DNA of 64,000 bases from Sphaerisporangium sp. TRM90804 (GTDB lineage: Bacteria; Actinomycetota; Actinomycetes; Streptosporangiales; Streptosporangiaceae), in the NCBI RefSeq assembly GCF_029846175.1, contig NZ_JARWAC010000026.1, forward strand, positions 142,152-206,151, given 5' to 3'. Both the position numbers and the translations under genes were made by a program. A model generated the notes under the pieces. That model was not told the DNA's origin. It made no database searches and saw only the letters and a list, made by a program, of their open reading frames with translations. Shown one piece after another: positions 33,251 through 44,163 of the stretch (positions are counted from its first letter, which is position 1; every line of letters begins with the position of its first letter).

Positions 33251-33988
33251 ATGTCGCTTGTCGTCACGCACACCAAGTACCAGTTCCTGGAGACGATCCG
33301 GATCCCGATCGCGGTGATCGGGAACGCGTTCTTTCCGAGTGCTTCCATGCTGTTCTTCGTGGTGCCGTTCGCCGGGGACGATCCGGTGGCGGCCACGTAC
33401 GCGACCGGGTCGATGATGACGTTCGCGGTCATGGCGAGCTGCCTGTTCACCTACGGCATCGGGGTCTCGGAGGATCGGGCCCAGCCGTGGGATCCCTACC
33501 TGCGGACGCTGCCGGCGGGGCCGGGGCCGCGGTTCGCGGGGCGGTTGATGACGGGGCTCGCGTTCATGGCGATCGCCCTCATACCGGTCGTCGTCATCGC
33601 GGCTCTGCTGACCGAGGCGAACGTGTCCGCGTTCCAGGTGCTGCTGGGGCTGGTCGCGCTGGCGGCGGGGGCGGTGCCGTTCACGTTCCTGGGGCTGCTG
33701 ATCGGCTACTCCCTGCCGTCCAAGGCGGCGATCGCGGTGGCGCAGATCCTGTTCTTCCCGCTGGCGTTCGGAGGCGGGCTGCTCACCAGCCCGCAGCAGG
33801 CGCCGGCCTTCATCGAGAACATCGCGCCGTACCTGCCCACCCGGGGCGCGGTCGAGCTGGTCTGGGCGGCCATCGGGGACTTCACCCCGAAGGTGACCTC
33901 GCTCGTGATGCTCGCCGTCTGGACGGTGGTGACCGGCGTGCTGGCCACCTGGGCCTACCGCCGTGACGAGGGCCGCCGCTTCTCCTGA
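33251..33988 (+). CDS. ABC-2 type permease
   Basis: A 245-residue six-helix permease of the ABC-2 family. The N-terminal amphipathic segment SLVVTHTKYQFLETIRIP precedes helix 1, and helices 5-6 carry the usual FPLAFGGGL and LPTRGAVELVW segments. AGGAG 5 nt upstream selects the ATG at 33251 over 33227. It lies 215 nt after its ATPase gene in a gap without other genes, and ends at a strong terminator facing the htrA-like gene. Confidence 0.85.
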   Translation: MSLVVTHTKYQFLETIRIPIAVIGNAFFPSASMLFFVVPFAGDDPVAATYATGSMMTFAVMASCLFTYGIGVSEDRAQPWDPYLRTLPAGPGPRFAGRLMTGLAFMAIALIPVVVIAALLTEANVSAFQVLLGLVALAAGAVPFTFLGLLIGYSLPSKAAIAVAQILFFPLAFGGGLLTSPQQAPAFIENIAPYLPTRGAVELVWAAIGDFTPKVTSLVMLAVWTVVTGVLATWAYRRDEGRRFS

Positions 33989-34004
33989 CGCCTCAGCCGA
34001 GCCG

Positions 34005-34047
34005 CCGGCGCGCCGCCGGGCCCGCGGGGGCCCCGGCGGCGCGCCGG
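34005..34047. terminator. bidirectional terminator
   Basis: A 16-bp perfect stem (CCGGCGCGCCGCCGGG at 34005-34020 with 34032-34047) sits between the convergent permease and htrA-like genes; the pairing extends imperfectly outward to about 34000-34050. Confidence 0.8.
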
Positions 34048-34093
34048 CTCTCGGTCGTTGTCGATGGGTCGGGCTGTCGCCAGTCGGCGGTCG

Positions 34094-35746
34094 TCAGTTG
34101 GCGGTGGTCCGCTCGACCAGGGTCACCGTGGCCGTGGCGGTCTGGCCGCCGCGGACGTAGGTGACGGTGATCTTGGTGCCGGGCTTCAGGGCGCGGATGG
34201 CGCCGACCACAGTGTCGGCACCGGCGACGGGCTTGTCGTTCAGCTTGGTGATCAGGTCGCCCGCCTTGAGGCCGGCGGCCTCGGCCGGGCTTCCGCTCTG
34301 GATCGAGCCGATCACGGCGCCGGAGACGTCGCCGGTGGCGTCGGCCAGGTCGACCCCGAGGAAGGCGTGGGTGGCCTTTCCCGTCGCGATGAGCTGGTCG
34401 GCGACCTGGCGGGCCGTGTTGATGGGGATCGCGAAGCCCACGCCGATGTTGCCGTCGCCGCCGTTGGTGGCGATCGCGCTGTTGACGCCGACCACCTGCC
34501 CGGAGGCGTTGACCAGGGCGCCGCCGGAGTTGCCGGGGTTGATGGCGGCGTCGGTCTGGATGGCGCCGCCGATGGTGGTGGCCGTGCCCTGCTGCTGCGG
34601 CTGCGCCTGCCCCGGCCAGCCGGGCGGCAGCTGCCGCTGCTGGTTCTGCGACGGCCCGCCGACGGTCAGCGTGCGGTCGAGGGCGCTGACGATGCCCGCG
34701 GTGACCGAGCCCTCCAGCCCGAGCGGGCTGCCGATGGCGAGCACGGCGTCGCCCACCTTCAGCTTGTCGCTGTCGCCCAGCGTCGCCTTGGTCAGGCCCG
34801 AGACGTTCTGGGCCCGCACGACCGCGAGGTCGGTGGTGGGGTCGGTGCCGACGACGCTGGCCGTGGCGCTCGTGCCGTCGGTGAACTTGACCTGCACCTT
34901 CGCGTCCGGGCCCGCGCCGGCGACCACGTGGTTGTTGGTGAGGATCAGGCCGTCCTCCGAGAGGATCACGCCCGAGCCCTCGCCCTGCCCGGTGCCGCTG
35001 GTCACGGTGATCGACACCACCGAGGGCTGGACGGCGCGGGCGACGTCGGCCACCGTGGTGCCGGCGGAGTCGGAGGCGGGCCGGACGATCGGGCTCGTGA
35101 TCACCGTGCCGTTCCCGGACGCGGCGGTGGCGACGACGGCTCCGGCCGCGCCGCCGCCGAGGGCCATGGCGGCGAGCGCCAGCCCCGCGGCGACCTTGCG
35201 GCCGGTTCCCCACCGGCCGGGCTGCGCCGCTCCGGGCTGCCCCACGCCCGACCACTGGTCAGCGCCACCGGGCCCGGGCCGGCCCATGCCGAACGGGACC
35301 GCGCCGAACCGCGCCGTGTCCCCGTGCCCCGAGCCGGGCTGACCGGCGCCCGGCTGGTAGCCCCCGGGCGGGGCGGCACCGACCTGGTTCATTCCGGGCT
35401 GGACGGCACCAGGCCCACCGGCGCCCGGCTGGTCGGCCCCGGACCGCGGGGCGCCCGGGTGCGTGCCGCCGAGGTGGCCGGGCGGGGGCAGGTTCACTGC
35501 GGGCCCCACCGGCCCCGGGGCGGCGCCCGGCTGGGCGGTGCTCCGGGCCGTCATGTCGGGCCATGCCGTGGCCGGGCCCTGCTCGGGCCCGTGCCCGGAC
35601 GCGGCGGGGAGCCGCTGGGTGTCCCCGGCACGGGGGCGGTAGGCGCCCGGCTCGGGCGGGGTCCGTCCGAACTGGGTCCACCCCCGCGCGTCCGGCTCCT
35701 GAGCCGGGACGTCTGTGCTCTGCTCACGCGGGTCTTCGGCGTTCAT
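34094..35746 (-). CDS. HtrA/DegP-like membrane-anchored serine protease
   Basis: A 550-residue protein. A long Pro/Gly/Gln-rich cytoplasmic N-terminus (1-180) is followed by one transmembrane helix (about 185-212), a trypsin-like domain and a C-terminal PDZ domain (about 450-545). The catalytic triad is His in LTNNHVVAG, Asp in TTDLAVVRA and Ser in NPGNSGGAL. A Gln/Pro-rich loop interrupts the protease domain before the Ser. GGGGGA just upstream supports the ATG at 35746; a TTG at 35758 is also in frame. It degrades or senses misfolded proteins at the outer membrane face, as PepD/HtrA do in mycobacteria. Confidence 0.9.
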   Translation of the reverse strand: MNAEDPREQSTDVPAQEPDARGWTQFGRTPPEPGAYRPRAGDTQRLPAASGHGPEQGPATAWPDMTARSTAQPGAAPGPVGPAVNLPPPGHLGGTHPGAPRSGADQPGAGGPGAVQPGMNQVGAAPPGGYQPGAGQPGSGHGDTARFGAVPFGMGRPGPGGADQWSGVGQPGAAQPGRWGTGRKVAAGLALAAMALGGGAAGAVVATAASGNGTVITSPIVRPASDSAGTTVADVARAVQPSVVSITVTSGTGQGEGSGVILSEDGLILTNNHVVAGAGPDAKVQVKFTDGTSATASVVGTDPTTDLAVVRAQNVSGLTKATLGDSDKLKVGDAVLAIGSPLGLEGSVTAGIVSALDRTLTVGGPSQNQQRQLPPGWPGQAQPQQQGTATTIGGAIQTDAAINPGNSGGALVNASGQVVGVNSAIATNGGDGNIGVGFAIPINTARQVADQLIATGKATHAFLGVDLADATGDVSGAVIGSIQSGSPAEAAGLKAGDLITKLNDKPVAGADTVVGAIRALKPGTKITVTYVRGGQTATATVTLVERTTAN

Positions 35747-36171
35747 CTCATCCCCCAAAGCTGGTCACACGTGCCGGTCATTCGGCGTCGTCGGTTTCGA
35801 CCGGCAAATCAATGATGACAAACCACCGATAAGAGCTGCCTAAGCGATTCCTGGACGTTGGCTGAACGCCGGGCGCGCCGGGGCGGGCCTCGGGGGACGG
35901 CCCGGCGCCCGCCCCGGCGCGGGCCCGGGGGGCGGCGCCGCTCCCCCGCCCGGCCTCGAAATCGAGGGGCGGACACGCGGCCACCCGGGACGCATCACCC
36001 GATATCCGGAGCAAGAAAACCGTGGCCGTGCCGTCATATCGGGGAATATCACCACCGGCCGCGGCCGTCCTAGGCGGCACGTGCGCCATTCCCACGGAAC
36101 CGGCCGACATCGCATTAAGTTTGTGGAATGACAGCCGGAAACCGAACCGCACGCCTTCCGGGGGAGTTCAT
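35747..36171. other. intergenic region between htrA-like and astacin genes
   Basis: No gene is seen. It holds the divergent promoters, which I could not define, and one long inverted repeat (35875-35920). The flanks of that repeat are unusually AT-rich for this genome. Confidence 0.4.
35875..35920. repeat. 14-bp inverted repeat
   Basis: GCGCCGGGGCGGGC (35875-35888) and its perfect complement at 35907-35920 enclose an 18-nt loop. It is upstream of both flanking genes, so it is not an end-of-gene terminator. Confidence 0.45.
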
Positions 36172-37317
36172 ATGAAAAGCCGGGCACTGCCGGCGATCGT
36201 ACTGCTGGCGCTGGCGGCCGGGGCCGCGCCGGCCGCCGCGGAGGAGGATCCGCTCGAACGCCTCTGGCGGCAGCAGGCCCAGCGCCCGTCCCTCTCGATC
36301 ACCACCACGGACGTCACCGGGGAGCAGCACACCATCGGTTACGTCGACATCGACGGGCACGCCGTCACCGAGGGGGACATCGTCATCGGGACGGCCGCGG
36401 AGGCCGCGTCCGGGAAACTGCAGCTCCCCGGCATCTTTCCCGAGGTCGCGCAGGTGCGGCCCGGCCCGATCGGCCGGCCCGGCACCCCGGCCCCCGCCCC
36501 GCCGGCGCGCATGGCGCTCTGCGATCAGCCGCCCGCGGGCGCCGCCACCACCAAGCGAGGAGCCCTGTGGCCGGGCGGCAAGGTGCCCTACGTCCTGGCC
36601 GCCGACCTGCCGGCCACCGCGCTCAGCGCCGTCGCCGACGCGATGAAGGACTACCACGACCACACCTGCGTGCGTTTCGTGCCGCGGACCTCGGAGACGA
36701 ATTACCTGAGCCTGTTCCCGGGCGCCGGATGTTACTCCTACGTGGGCCGCGTGGACGCTCCCGCGCAGGAGGTGTCCATCGGCAGGGGATGCGAGCGCAA
36801 AGGCATCGTCATCCACGAGCTGATGCACGCGATCGGCTTCTACCACGAGCATTCTCGCTCCGACCGCGACTCGGCGGTGACCGTTCACCTGGAGAACGTC
36901 ATGAGGGGGTATGAGGAGCAGTTCCAGAAACTCTCCCCCGAACAGAACCGTCTTTTCGGAGACCTCGACTACGGGTCGGTGATGCTGTACGGGAGGACTT
37001 TCTTCAGCAGCAACGGGCAGGACACCCTGGTTCCCAGGAAACCGGCCGTGATCGGCCAGAGAACCGGTTTCAGCCCGGTCGACCTGACCTCGATCCGCGC
37101 GCTCTACGGCTGCCCCGAGCCGGTGATCGCGCCCACACCGGTCACGCCCACACCGGTCACGCCGACGCCGCCGCCGACACCGACGCCGCCAAGGCCCACA
37201 GCGTCGCCCACGCCGACGGTGCAGCCCACGCCGACGGCGCCGCCCACGGTGGGCCCGCCCGCCTCCGTCTCGCCGGCGGCGTCGCCCGCCCCGCCCAAGC
37301 CGGCGCGCCTGCGGTGA
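36172..37317 (+). CDS. secreted astacin-like (M12A) zinc metalloprotease
   Basis: A 381-residue exported protease. GGGGGAG 6 nt upstream fixes the ATG. A signal peptide ends near AAA-E (about 24), then a 100-residue pro-region, then the catalytic domain (about 125-315). The zinc site is HELMHAIGFYHEHSRSDRD from H215, and the Met-turn is SVMLYG. A C-terminal tail of about 65 residues consists of TPT/PTP repeats and looks like a wall-spanning or linker region without a following domain. Astacins are common in animals and scattered in bacteria. Target unknown. Confidence 0.9.
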   Translation: MKSRALPAIVLLALAAGAAPAAAEEDPLERLWRQQAQRPSLSITTTDVTGEQHTIGYVDIDGHAVTEGDIVIGTAAEAASGKLQLPGIFPEVAQVRPGPIGRPGTPAPAPPARMALCDQPPAGAATTKRGALWPGGKVPYVLAADLPATALSAVADAMKDYHDHTCVRFVPRTSETNYLSLFPGAGCYSYVGRVDAPAQEVSIGRGCERKGIVIHELMHAIGFYHEHSRSDRDSAVTVHLENVMRGYEEQFQKLSPEQNRLFGDLDYGSVMLYGRTFFSSNGQDTLVPRKPAVIGQRTGFSPVDLTSIRALYGCPEPVIAPTPVTPTPVTPTPPPTPTPPRPTASPTPTVQPTPTAPPTVGPPASVSPAASPAPPKPARLR

Positions 37318-37321
37318 GAGA

Positions 37322-37359
37322 CGGGCCGCCCCCGGTGGGACATCACCGGGGACGGCCCG
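37322..37359. terminator. terminator between astacin and lon
   Basis: A 16-bp stem with one mismatch (37322-37337 with 37344-37359) and a 6-nt loop between the convergent genes. Confidence 0.75.
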
Positions 37360-37378
37360 CGCGGCGCCGCGTGCCGGG

Positions 37379-39754
<2,376 letters not shown>

Positions 39755-39768
39755 GCGGACTCCCAAAG

Positions 39769-39787
39769 TTGAGTTACATGGACTCAA
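39769..39787. promoter_or_regulatory. HAIR element (HspR operator) of lon
   Basis: TTGAGT (39769-39774), 7 nt, ACTCAA (39782-39787): the inverted repeat CTTGAGT-N7-ACTCAAG without its outermost pair. It lies 15 nt upstream of the lon start. Confidence 0.8.
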
Positions 39788-40015
39788 TTAATGGGAGCGC
39801 CTGAATGTTCCCCACCTTGCGCGTGTTCGCTGCCAGCGATCGTAATCGTGTAATCGCCTGGCCCGGCAGAACGCCACAGATCACCTCCCGAGGGGACGAA
39901 CGCCCCCGCCGCGCGCCGCCCGAACCCCTGCCGGGGCGGGAGTTGACGCGGCCTTGCCCCCTGATACCGGCACCAGACCTGGGAGGGGCCTGCGAGGACG
40001 TTCGCGGCTTCCAGC

Positions 40016-41503
40016 ATGATGGTCCGCATGGACAACGGCGGCATCCGCATGAACACCCCCCGCGGACGATGGGTCCTGTTCGTCACCGTCCTCGGCTCGG
40101 GCATGGCGTTCCTCGACGGCACCGTCGTCAACGTGGCCCTCCCCAAGCTGGGCGAGGATCTCGGGGCGTCCATGTCGGGGCTCCAGTGGACGGTCAACGC
40201 CTACACGCTCACCCTGGCCGGGCTGATCCTGCTGGGCGGCTCCCTCGGCGACCGGTTCGGCCGGCGCAAGGTGTTCGTCGTCGGCGTCGCCTGGTTCGCC
40301 CTCGCGTCGGCCCTGTGCGGGCTGGCGCCCAACATCGAGACGCTCATCCTCGCCCGCGGGCTCCAGGGCGTCGGCGGCGCCCTGCTCACCCCCGGCTCGC
40401 TGGCCATCATCCAGGCGTCCTTCGTCCGGGGCGACCGGCCGCGCGCCGTGGGCGCCTGGTCGGGGCTCGGCGGCGTGGCGGGCGCGATCGGGCCCCTGCT
40501 CGGCGGCTGGCTGGTGGAGACGGCGGGCTGGCGGTGGGTCTTCCTGATCAACGTGCCGATCGCGGTGCTCGTGATCGCCGCCGGCGTGCGGCACGTGCCC
40601 GAGAGCCGGGACGAGGCGGCCACCGGCCGGTTCGACGTGCTCGGCGCGGTCCTGGCCGCCGTGGCCCTGGCGGGCATCACCTACGGGCTGATCGAGCACG
40701 GCGCGCCCCTCGCGCTGGGCGCCGCGGCGGCCGGCCTCGCGCTCGGGGTGGCGTTCGTGTCGCTGGAGATCCGCCGCTCGCGCGGCGGGCCGGTGTCGCC
40801 GCTGGTCCCGGTCAGGGTGTTCGCCTCGCGCGAGTTCACCGCCGTCAACGTCGTCACCCTGGTCATGTACGCCGCGATGGGTGTCGTGTTCTTCCTGCTG
40901 GTGGTGGAGCTGCAGGTCGCGGTGGGCTTCTCCCCGCTCGCGGCGGGCAGCTCAATGCTGCCGGTCATGCTGCTGATGCTGCTGCTGTCGGCCAGGGCCG
41001 GCGAGCTCGGCAAGCGCATCGGGCCGCGGCTGCCGATGACGGCGGGCATCCTGACCTGCGCGGCGGCCCTGGTGTGGATGAGCCGCATCGGCCCGGGGGC
41101 CTCGTACGTCGTCGACGTGCTGCTCCCGGTGACGCTGTTCGGGCTCGGCCTGTCGGCGGCCGTCGCCCCGCTGACGGCGACGGTGCTGGCCACCGCCGAG
41201 GAGCGGTTCGCCGGGGTGGCCAGCGGGGTCAACAACGCGGTGGCGCGCACGGGCAGCCTTCTCGCCGTCGCGGCCATCCCGCCGCTGGTCGGCCTGACCG
41301 GCGAGGCGTACACCTCGGCGACCGCGTTCACCTCGGGGTTCCGCACAGCGATGCTGGTGAGCGCGGGCATGCTGGCCTGCGCCGCGCTGCTCACGTTCGT
41401 CACGATCAGGACGAACGCGATGATGGAGCCGGAGGCCACGAACCCCTGCGACCCGTGCGTCCCGCCCCTGAACCCGGCGGGCGAGAAGCACCGGCGGGTG
41501 TGA
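40016..41503 (+). CDS. MFS drug exporter, DHA2 (14-helix) family
   Basis: A 495-residue transporter. Motif A is GSLGDRFGRRKVFV, motif B is LILARGLQGVGGALLTPGSL, motif C is GGVAGAIGPLLGGWL, and DGTVVNVALPKLG in helix 1 is typical of EmrB/QacA-type exporters. Fourteen helices are predicted. The start is uncertain (ATGs at 40016, 40028 and 40049; no good ribosome binding site). It should export drugs or natural products with proton motive force. No regulator gene is adjacent. Confidence 0.88.
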   Translation: MMVRMDNGGIRMNTPRGRWVLFVTVLGSGMAFLDGTVVNVALPKLGEDLGASMSGLQWTVNAYTLTLAGLILLGGSLGDRFGRRKVFVVGVAWFALASALCGLAPNIETLILARGLQGVGGALLTPGSLAIIQASFVRGDRPRAVGAWSGLGGVAGAIGPLLGGWLVETAGWRWVFLINVPIAVLVIAAGVRHVPESRDEAATGRFDVLGAVLAAVALAGITYGLIEHGAPLALGAAAAGLALGVAFVSLEIRRSRGGPVSPLVPVRVFASREFTAVNVVTLVMYAAMGVVFFLLVVELQVAVGFSPLAAGSSMLPVMLLMLLLSARAGELGKRIGPRLPMTAGILTCAAALVWMSRIGPGASYVVDVLLPVTLFGLGLSAAVAPLTATVLATAEERFAGVASGVNNAVARTGSLLAVAAIPPLVGLTGEAYTSATAFTSGFRTAMLVSAGMLACAALLTFVTIRTNAMMEPEATNPCDPCVPPLNPAGEKHRRV

Positions 41504-41512
41504 CGGGCCGGC

Positions 41513-41956
41513 TCAGTCGTTCTCCCGCTCGACCTTCACGGCCGTCACCGGCACATCGCCCCGGCAGGTGACGGTCACCTTCACCGTCTCGGCGTCGGCC
41601 TCGAACTCCAGGGAGGCGGCGGCGTCCGGGCCGGGCTTCACGTCGTCGGCGGCGTAACCCTGGGCCGGGCTCCACGACCCGAGCACCGCGCGCCCGGCGT
41701 CACAGGAGGCGACGAGCGACCCGCCCTGTGTGTTGAACGCCTTGCCCGGGGCGGCCGAGGGCCGGGACGGCACCGCCGGCCGGGGCACGGCCGAGGCGCT
41801 CGCCAGCGTGCGGGCGAGGTCGGCCTGGCTCACGGGCGTCACCACCCGCTCCGACAACCCCTCCCCCAGCAGGGAGATCGCCCAGGTGCTGGTGAGCGTG
41901 GTGAGCGCCGCGACGGCGAGCCACCCCAGCACGGCGAGCAGCGATCGGCGGTTCAT
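41513..41956 (-). CDS. single-pass membrane or exported protein, divergent from a two-component system
   Basis: A 147-residue protein I do not recognise by name. Residues 1-35 are an uncleaved or cleaved signal (MNRRSLLAVLGWLAVAAL), then an Ala/Pro-rich stretch and a compact domain (about 80-147) with two cysteines (VASCDAG, VTVTCRG) that may form a disulfide. Similar proteins are often encoded next to response-regulator genes in actinobacteria. It is divergent from the regulator at 42018 with only 61 nt between starts. Possibly a target or accessory sensor; inference only. Confidence 0.7.
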   Translation of the reverse strand: MNRRSLLAVLGWLAVAALTTLTSTWAISLLGEGLSERVVTPVSQADLARTLASASAVPRPAVPSRPSAAPGKAFNTQGGSLVASCDAGRAVLGSWSPAQGYAADDVKPGPDAAASLEFEADAETVKVTVTCRGDVPVTAVKVEREND

Positions 41957-42005
41957 TCCCCCAGCCTGCCAGGTGCCCCGCACCGGATCGACCGCGCGGC
42001 GGCTG

Positions 42006-42011
42006 TACCGT
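42006..42011 (+). promoter_or_regulatory. -10 element of a leaderless transcript (response regulator)
   Basis: TACCGT ends 6 nt before the GTG at 42018, with no ribosome binding site between. Confidence 0.55.
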
Positions 42012-42017
42012 GTGGTC

Positions 42018-42707
42018 GTGGCGCAGCTACTGCTGATCGAGGACGACGCCGCGGTGCGGTCCGCGCTGATGCGCGCGCTCACCGAGCGCGGTCACGCCAT
42101 GAGCTCGGCGGGCACGGGCATGGCGGGCCTGCGCATGGCCGTCGACGAGCGGCCCGACCTGGTGATACTCGACCTCGGCCTGCCCGACGTCGACGGTTAC
42201 GAGGTGATCCGCATGCTCAGGGCGGTGAGCGCAGTGCCGCTGATCGTCGCCACGGCCCGCGACGACGAGCACGAGATCGCCCGGGTGCTGGACGCCGGAG
42301 CCGACGACTACCTGGTGAAGCCGTTCGGCGCCGTGCAGCTCGACGCCCGCATCCGCGCGGTGCTGCGCCGCCAGCGCGACGAGGACGACGCCGCCGACGC
42401 GCCGCTCTCCGTCGGCGCCCTGCGGGTCGACCCGCGCGGCCGCGAGGCCAGCGTCGACGGCCGCGTCCTCGACCTGCGGCCCAAGGAGTTCGACCTGCTG
42501 TGCTACCTGGCCGCCCGCCCCGGCGAGGTGGTCAGCAAGCGGGAGCTGCTCTCGGAGGTCTGGCAGGTGCCCTACGGCGGCGGCGACAAGACGGTGGACG
42601 TCCACGTGTCGTGGCTGCGCAACAAGCTGGGCGAGTCGGCGCAGGAGCCGCGCTACCTGCGCGTGGTCCGCGGCGTCGGCATCAAGATCGTGGATCCGGA
42701 GCGGTGA
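42018..42707 (+). CDS. OmpR/PhoB-family response regulator
   Basis: A 229-residue regulator with an N-terminal receiver (acidic pair ED/D at 8-10, phospho-acceptor D52 in LVILDLGLPD, K101 in LVKPF) and a C-terminal winged helix (about 130-227, with RPKEFDLLCYLA and VSWLRNKLG). Probably leaderless from GTG 42018. Its stop overlaps the kinase start (GTGA). Likely targets are the adjacent PepSY gene and the divergent gene at 41513, since direct repeats of the kind bound by this family lie before the former. Confidence 0.9.
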   Translation: MAQLLLIEDDAAVRSALMRALTERGHAMSSAGTGMAGLRMAVDERPDLVILDLGLPDVDGYEVIRMLRAVSAVPLIVATARDDEHEIARVLDAGADDYLVKPFGAVQLDARIRAVLRRQRDEDDAADAPLSVGALRVDPRGREASVDGRVLDLRPKEFDLLCYLAARPGEVVSKRELLSEVWQVPYGGGDKTVDVHVSWLRNKLGESAQEPRYLRVVRGVGIKIVDPER

Positions 42708-44044
42708 GGCGCCGCCTGCTGGTGCTGGTGGCCTCGACGGTCTCGCTGGCGCTCGTGGCCTTCCTGGTGCCGCTGGCGCTGCTCGCCCGTGAGCTGGCCG
42801 CCGACCGCGCCACCGCCGACGCGCTCGTGCGCGCCCAGTCCCTGGTCCCCGTGGTGTCGGTGGCCGGCACGGAAGCCCTGCAACTGGCCGTCGAGCAGGC
42901 CGACGGCGAGGACAGGCCGCCGCTGACCGTCTACCTGCCGGGCGGCGCCGTGCTCGGCGCCCCGGCCTCGCCCTCGGACGCCGTCCGGCTCGCCTTCACC
43001 GGCCGCAGCCTGACCGCCCAGGCCGCCGGCGGCCGGGAGATCGTCGTGGCCGTCGAGGGACGCCCCGGCGGGACGGCCGTCGTCCGCACCTTCGTCTCAC
43101 AGGCCGAGCTGACCCGCGGCGTGGGGCGGGCCTGGCTGATCCTGGGGCTGCTCGGCCTCGGGCTGCTGATCATCAGCCTGGTCGTGGCCGACCGGCTGGC
43201 CCGTTCGCTGATCCGGCCGATCGCCGGCCTGGCGGGCCTGTCGCACCGCCTGGCCGCGGGCGACCTGACGGCGCGGGCGTCGCCGGAGGGGCCGCCGGAG
43301 ATCCGGGACGTCACCTCGGCGCTCAACAACCTGGCCGAGCGCATCCGGGTGCTGCTGGCCCAGGAGCGCGAGGCCGTGGCCGACCTGTCGCACCAGCTCC
43401 GCACCCCGCTGACCGTGCTGCGGGTGGAGGTCGACGGGCTGCCCGCGAGCGAGCAGTCGGCCCGGGTCGGCACGGCGGTGGAAGGCGTGGAGCGCATGGT
43501 CACCAAGGTGATCGAGGAGGCCCGCCGGTCGCGGCAGGAGGCGACCGGCGAGTGCGACGCGGCCGAGGTGGTCGCCGAGCGGCTCGACCACTGGTCGATG
43601 CTCGCCCGCGACCAGGGACGCGCGGTCGAGCGCGACCTGGCGTCCGCCCCACTCAGGGTGGGGCTCGCCCAGGAGACTCTGGTGACCTGCGTCGACGCCC
43701 TGCTGGAGAACGTGTTCGCCCACACCCCCGAGGGCACCGCCCTGGCCGTCCACCTGAGCGGCCGCCCGGAGGGCGGCGCCGTCCTGCAGGTGACCGACCG
43801 GGGCCCCGGCTTCACCCACCACGACCCCTCGGAACGCGGAGTCAGCGGCGGCAGCTCCACCGGCCTAGGCCTGGACATCGTCCGCCGCGCCGCCCGCCGC
43901 GCCGGCGGCTCCCTGACCCTGGGCTCAGCCCCGGGCGGCGGCGCCCGGGTAACCGTCGAGCTCGGCCCGCCGCCACGTTGGCCCGGCATCAGCGATGACC
44001 GTGGAGCCCGGCCCGCCGCCACGTTGACCCGACGTCAGCGATGA
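42704..44044 (+). CDS. sensor histidine kinase
   Basis: A 446-residue kinase: two transmembrane helices (about 5-27 and 143-165) flank an extracytoplasmic sensor of about 115 residues. HAMP (about 166-215), H-box DLSHQLRTPLT with H230, and an ATPase domain with N-box ENVFAHTP, G1 DRGPGF and G2 STGLGLDIV follow. The GTG overlaps the regulator stop. The last 20 or so residues are encoded by a 46-nt tandem repeat and are probably not functional; the stop falls in the second repeat unit because 46 is not a multiple of three. Confidence 0.9.
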   Translation: MRRRLLVLVASTVSLALVAFLVPLALLARELAADRATADALVRAQSLVPVVSVAGTEALQLAVEQADGEDRPPLTVYLPGGAVLGAPASPSDAVRLAFTGRSLTAQAAGGREIVVAVEGRPGGTAVVRTFVSQAELTRGVGRAWLILGLLGLGLLIISLVVADRLARSLIRPIAGLAGLSHRLAAGDLTARASPEGPPEIRDVTSALNNLAERIRVLLAQEREAVADLSHQLRTPLTVLRVEVDGLPASEQSARVGTAVEGVERMVTKVIEEARRSRQEATGECDAAEVVAERLDHWSMLARDQGRAVERDLASAPLRVGLAQETLVTCVDALLENVFAHTPEGTALAVHLSGRPEGGAVLQVTDRGPGFTHHDPSERGVSGGSSTGLGLDIVRRAARRAGGSLTLGSAPGGGARVTVELGPPPRWPGISDDRGARPAATLTRRQR

Positions 44045-44110
44045 CCGTGGAGCCCGGCCCGCCGCCGCGTTAACCCGGCGTTAGCCTTCGTCAATCCCGG
44101 CGCTATCCCT
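43966..44110. repeat. 46-nt tandem repeat and phased boxes before the PepSY gene
   Basis: CCCGCCGCCACGTTG starts at 43966 and 44012, and a variant (CCGCCGCGTTA) at 44058, a 46-nt period. Each unit contains CGTTrrCCCGrC followed by rTCAGC or GTTAGC. The last unit continues as CGTTAACC (44068), CGTTAGCC (44079), CGTCAATCC (44089) and CGCTATCC (44101), spaced about 10-12 nt. Such phased direct repeats are typical OmpR-family binding sites. The array covers the kinase 3' end and the PepSY promoter region. Confidence 0.55.
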
Positions 44111-44163
44111 GCCTCCGGCAGTCTCGAACCTGTAACCGAGACAGCAATGCACCGGAGGTTCTG

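Noticed and set aside
34094..35746. Rhomboid or sigma-regulated intramembrane protease for the 550-residue protease
   Set aside because: The His-Asp-Ser triad, the NPGNSGGAL motif and the PDZ domain identify an HtrA-type protease with one anchor helix.
39791..39804. TGGGAGCGC near the lon promoter, resembling a CebR half-site
   Set aside because: Only the left nine bases match and the right half is degenerate, so repressor binding is unlikely.
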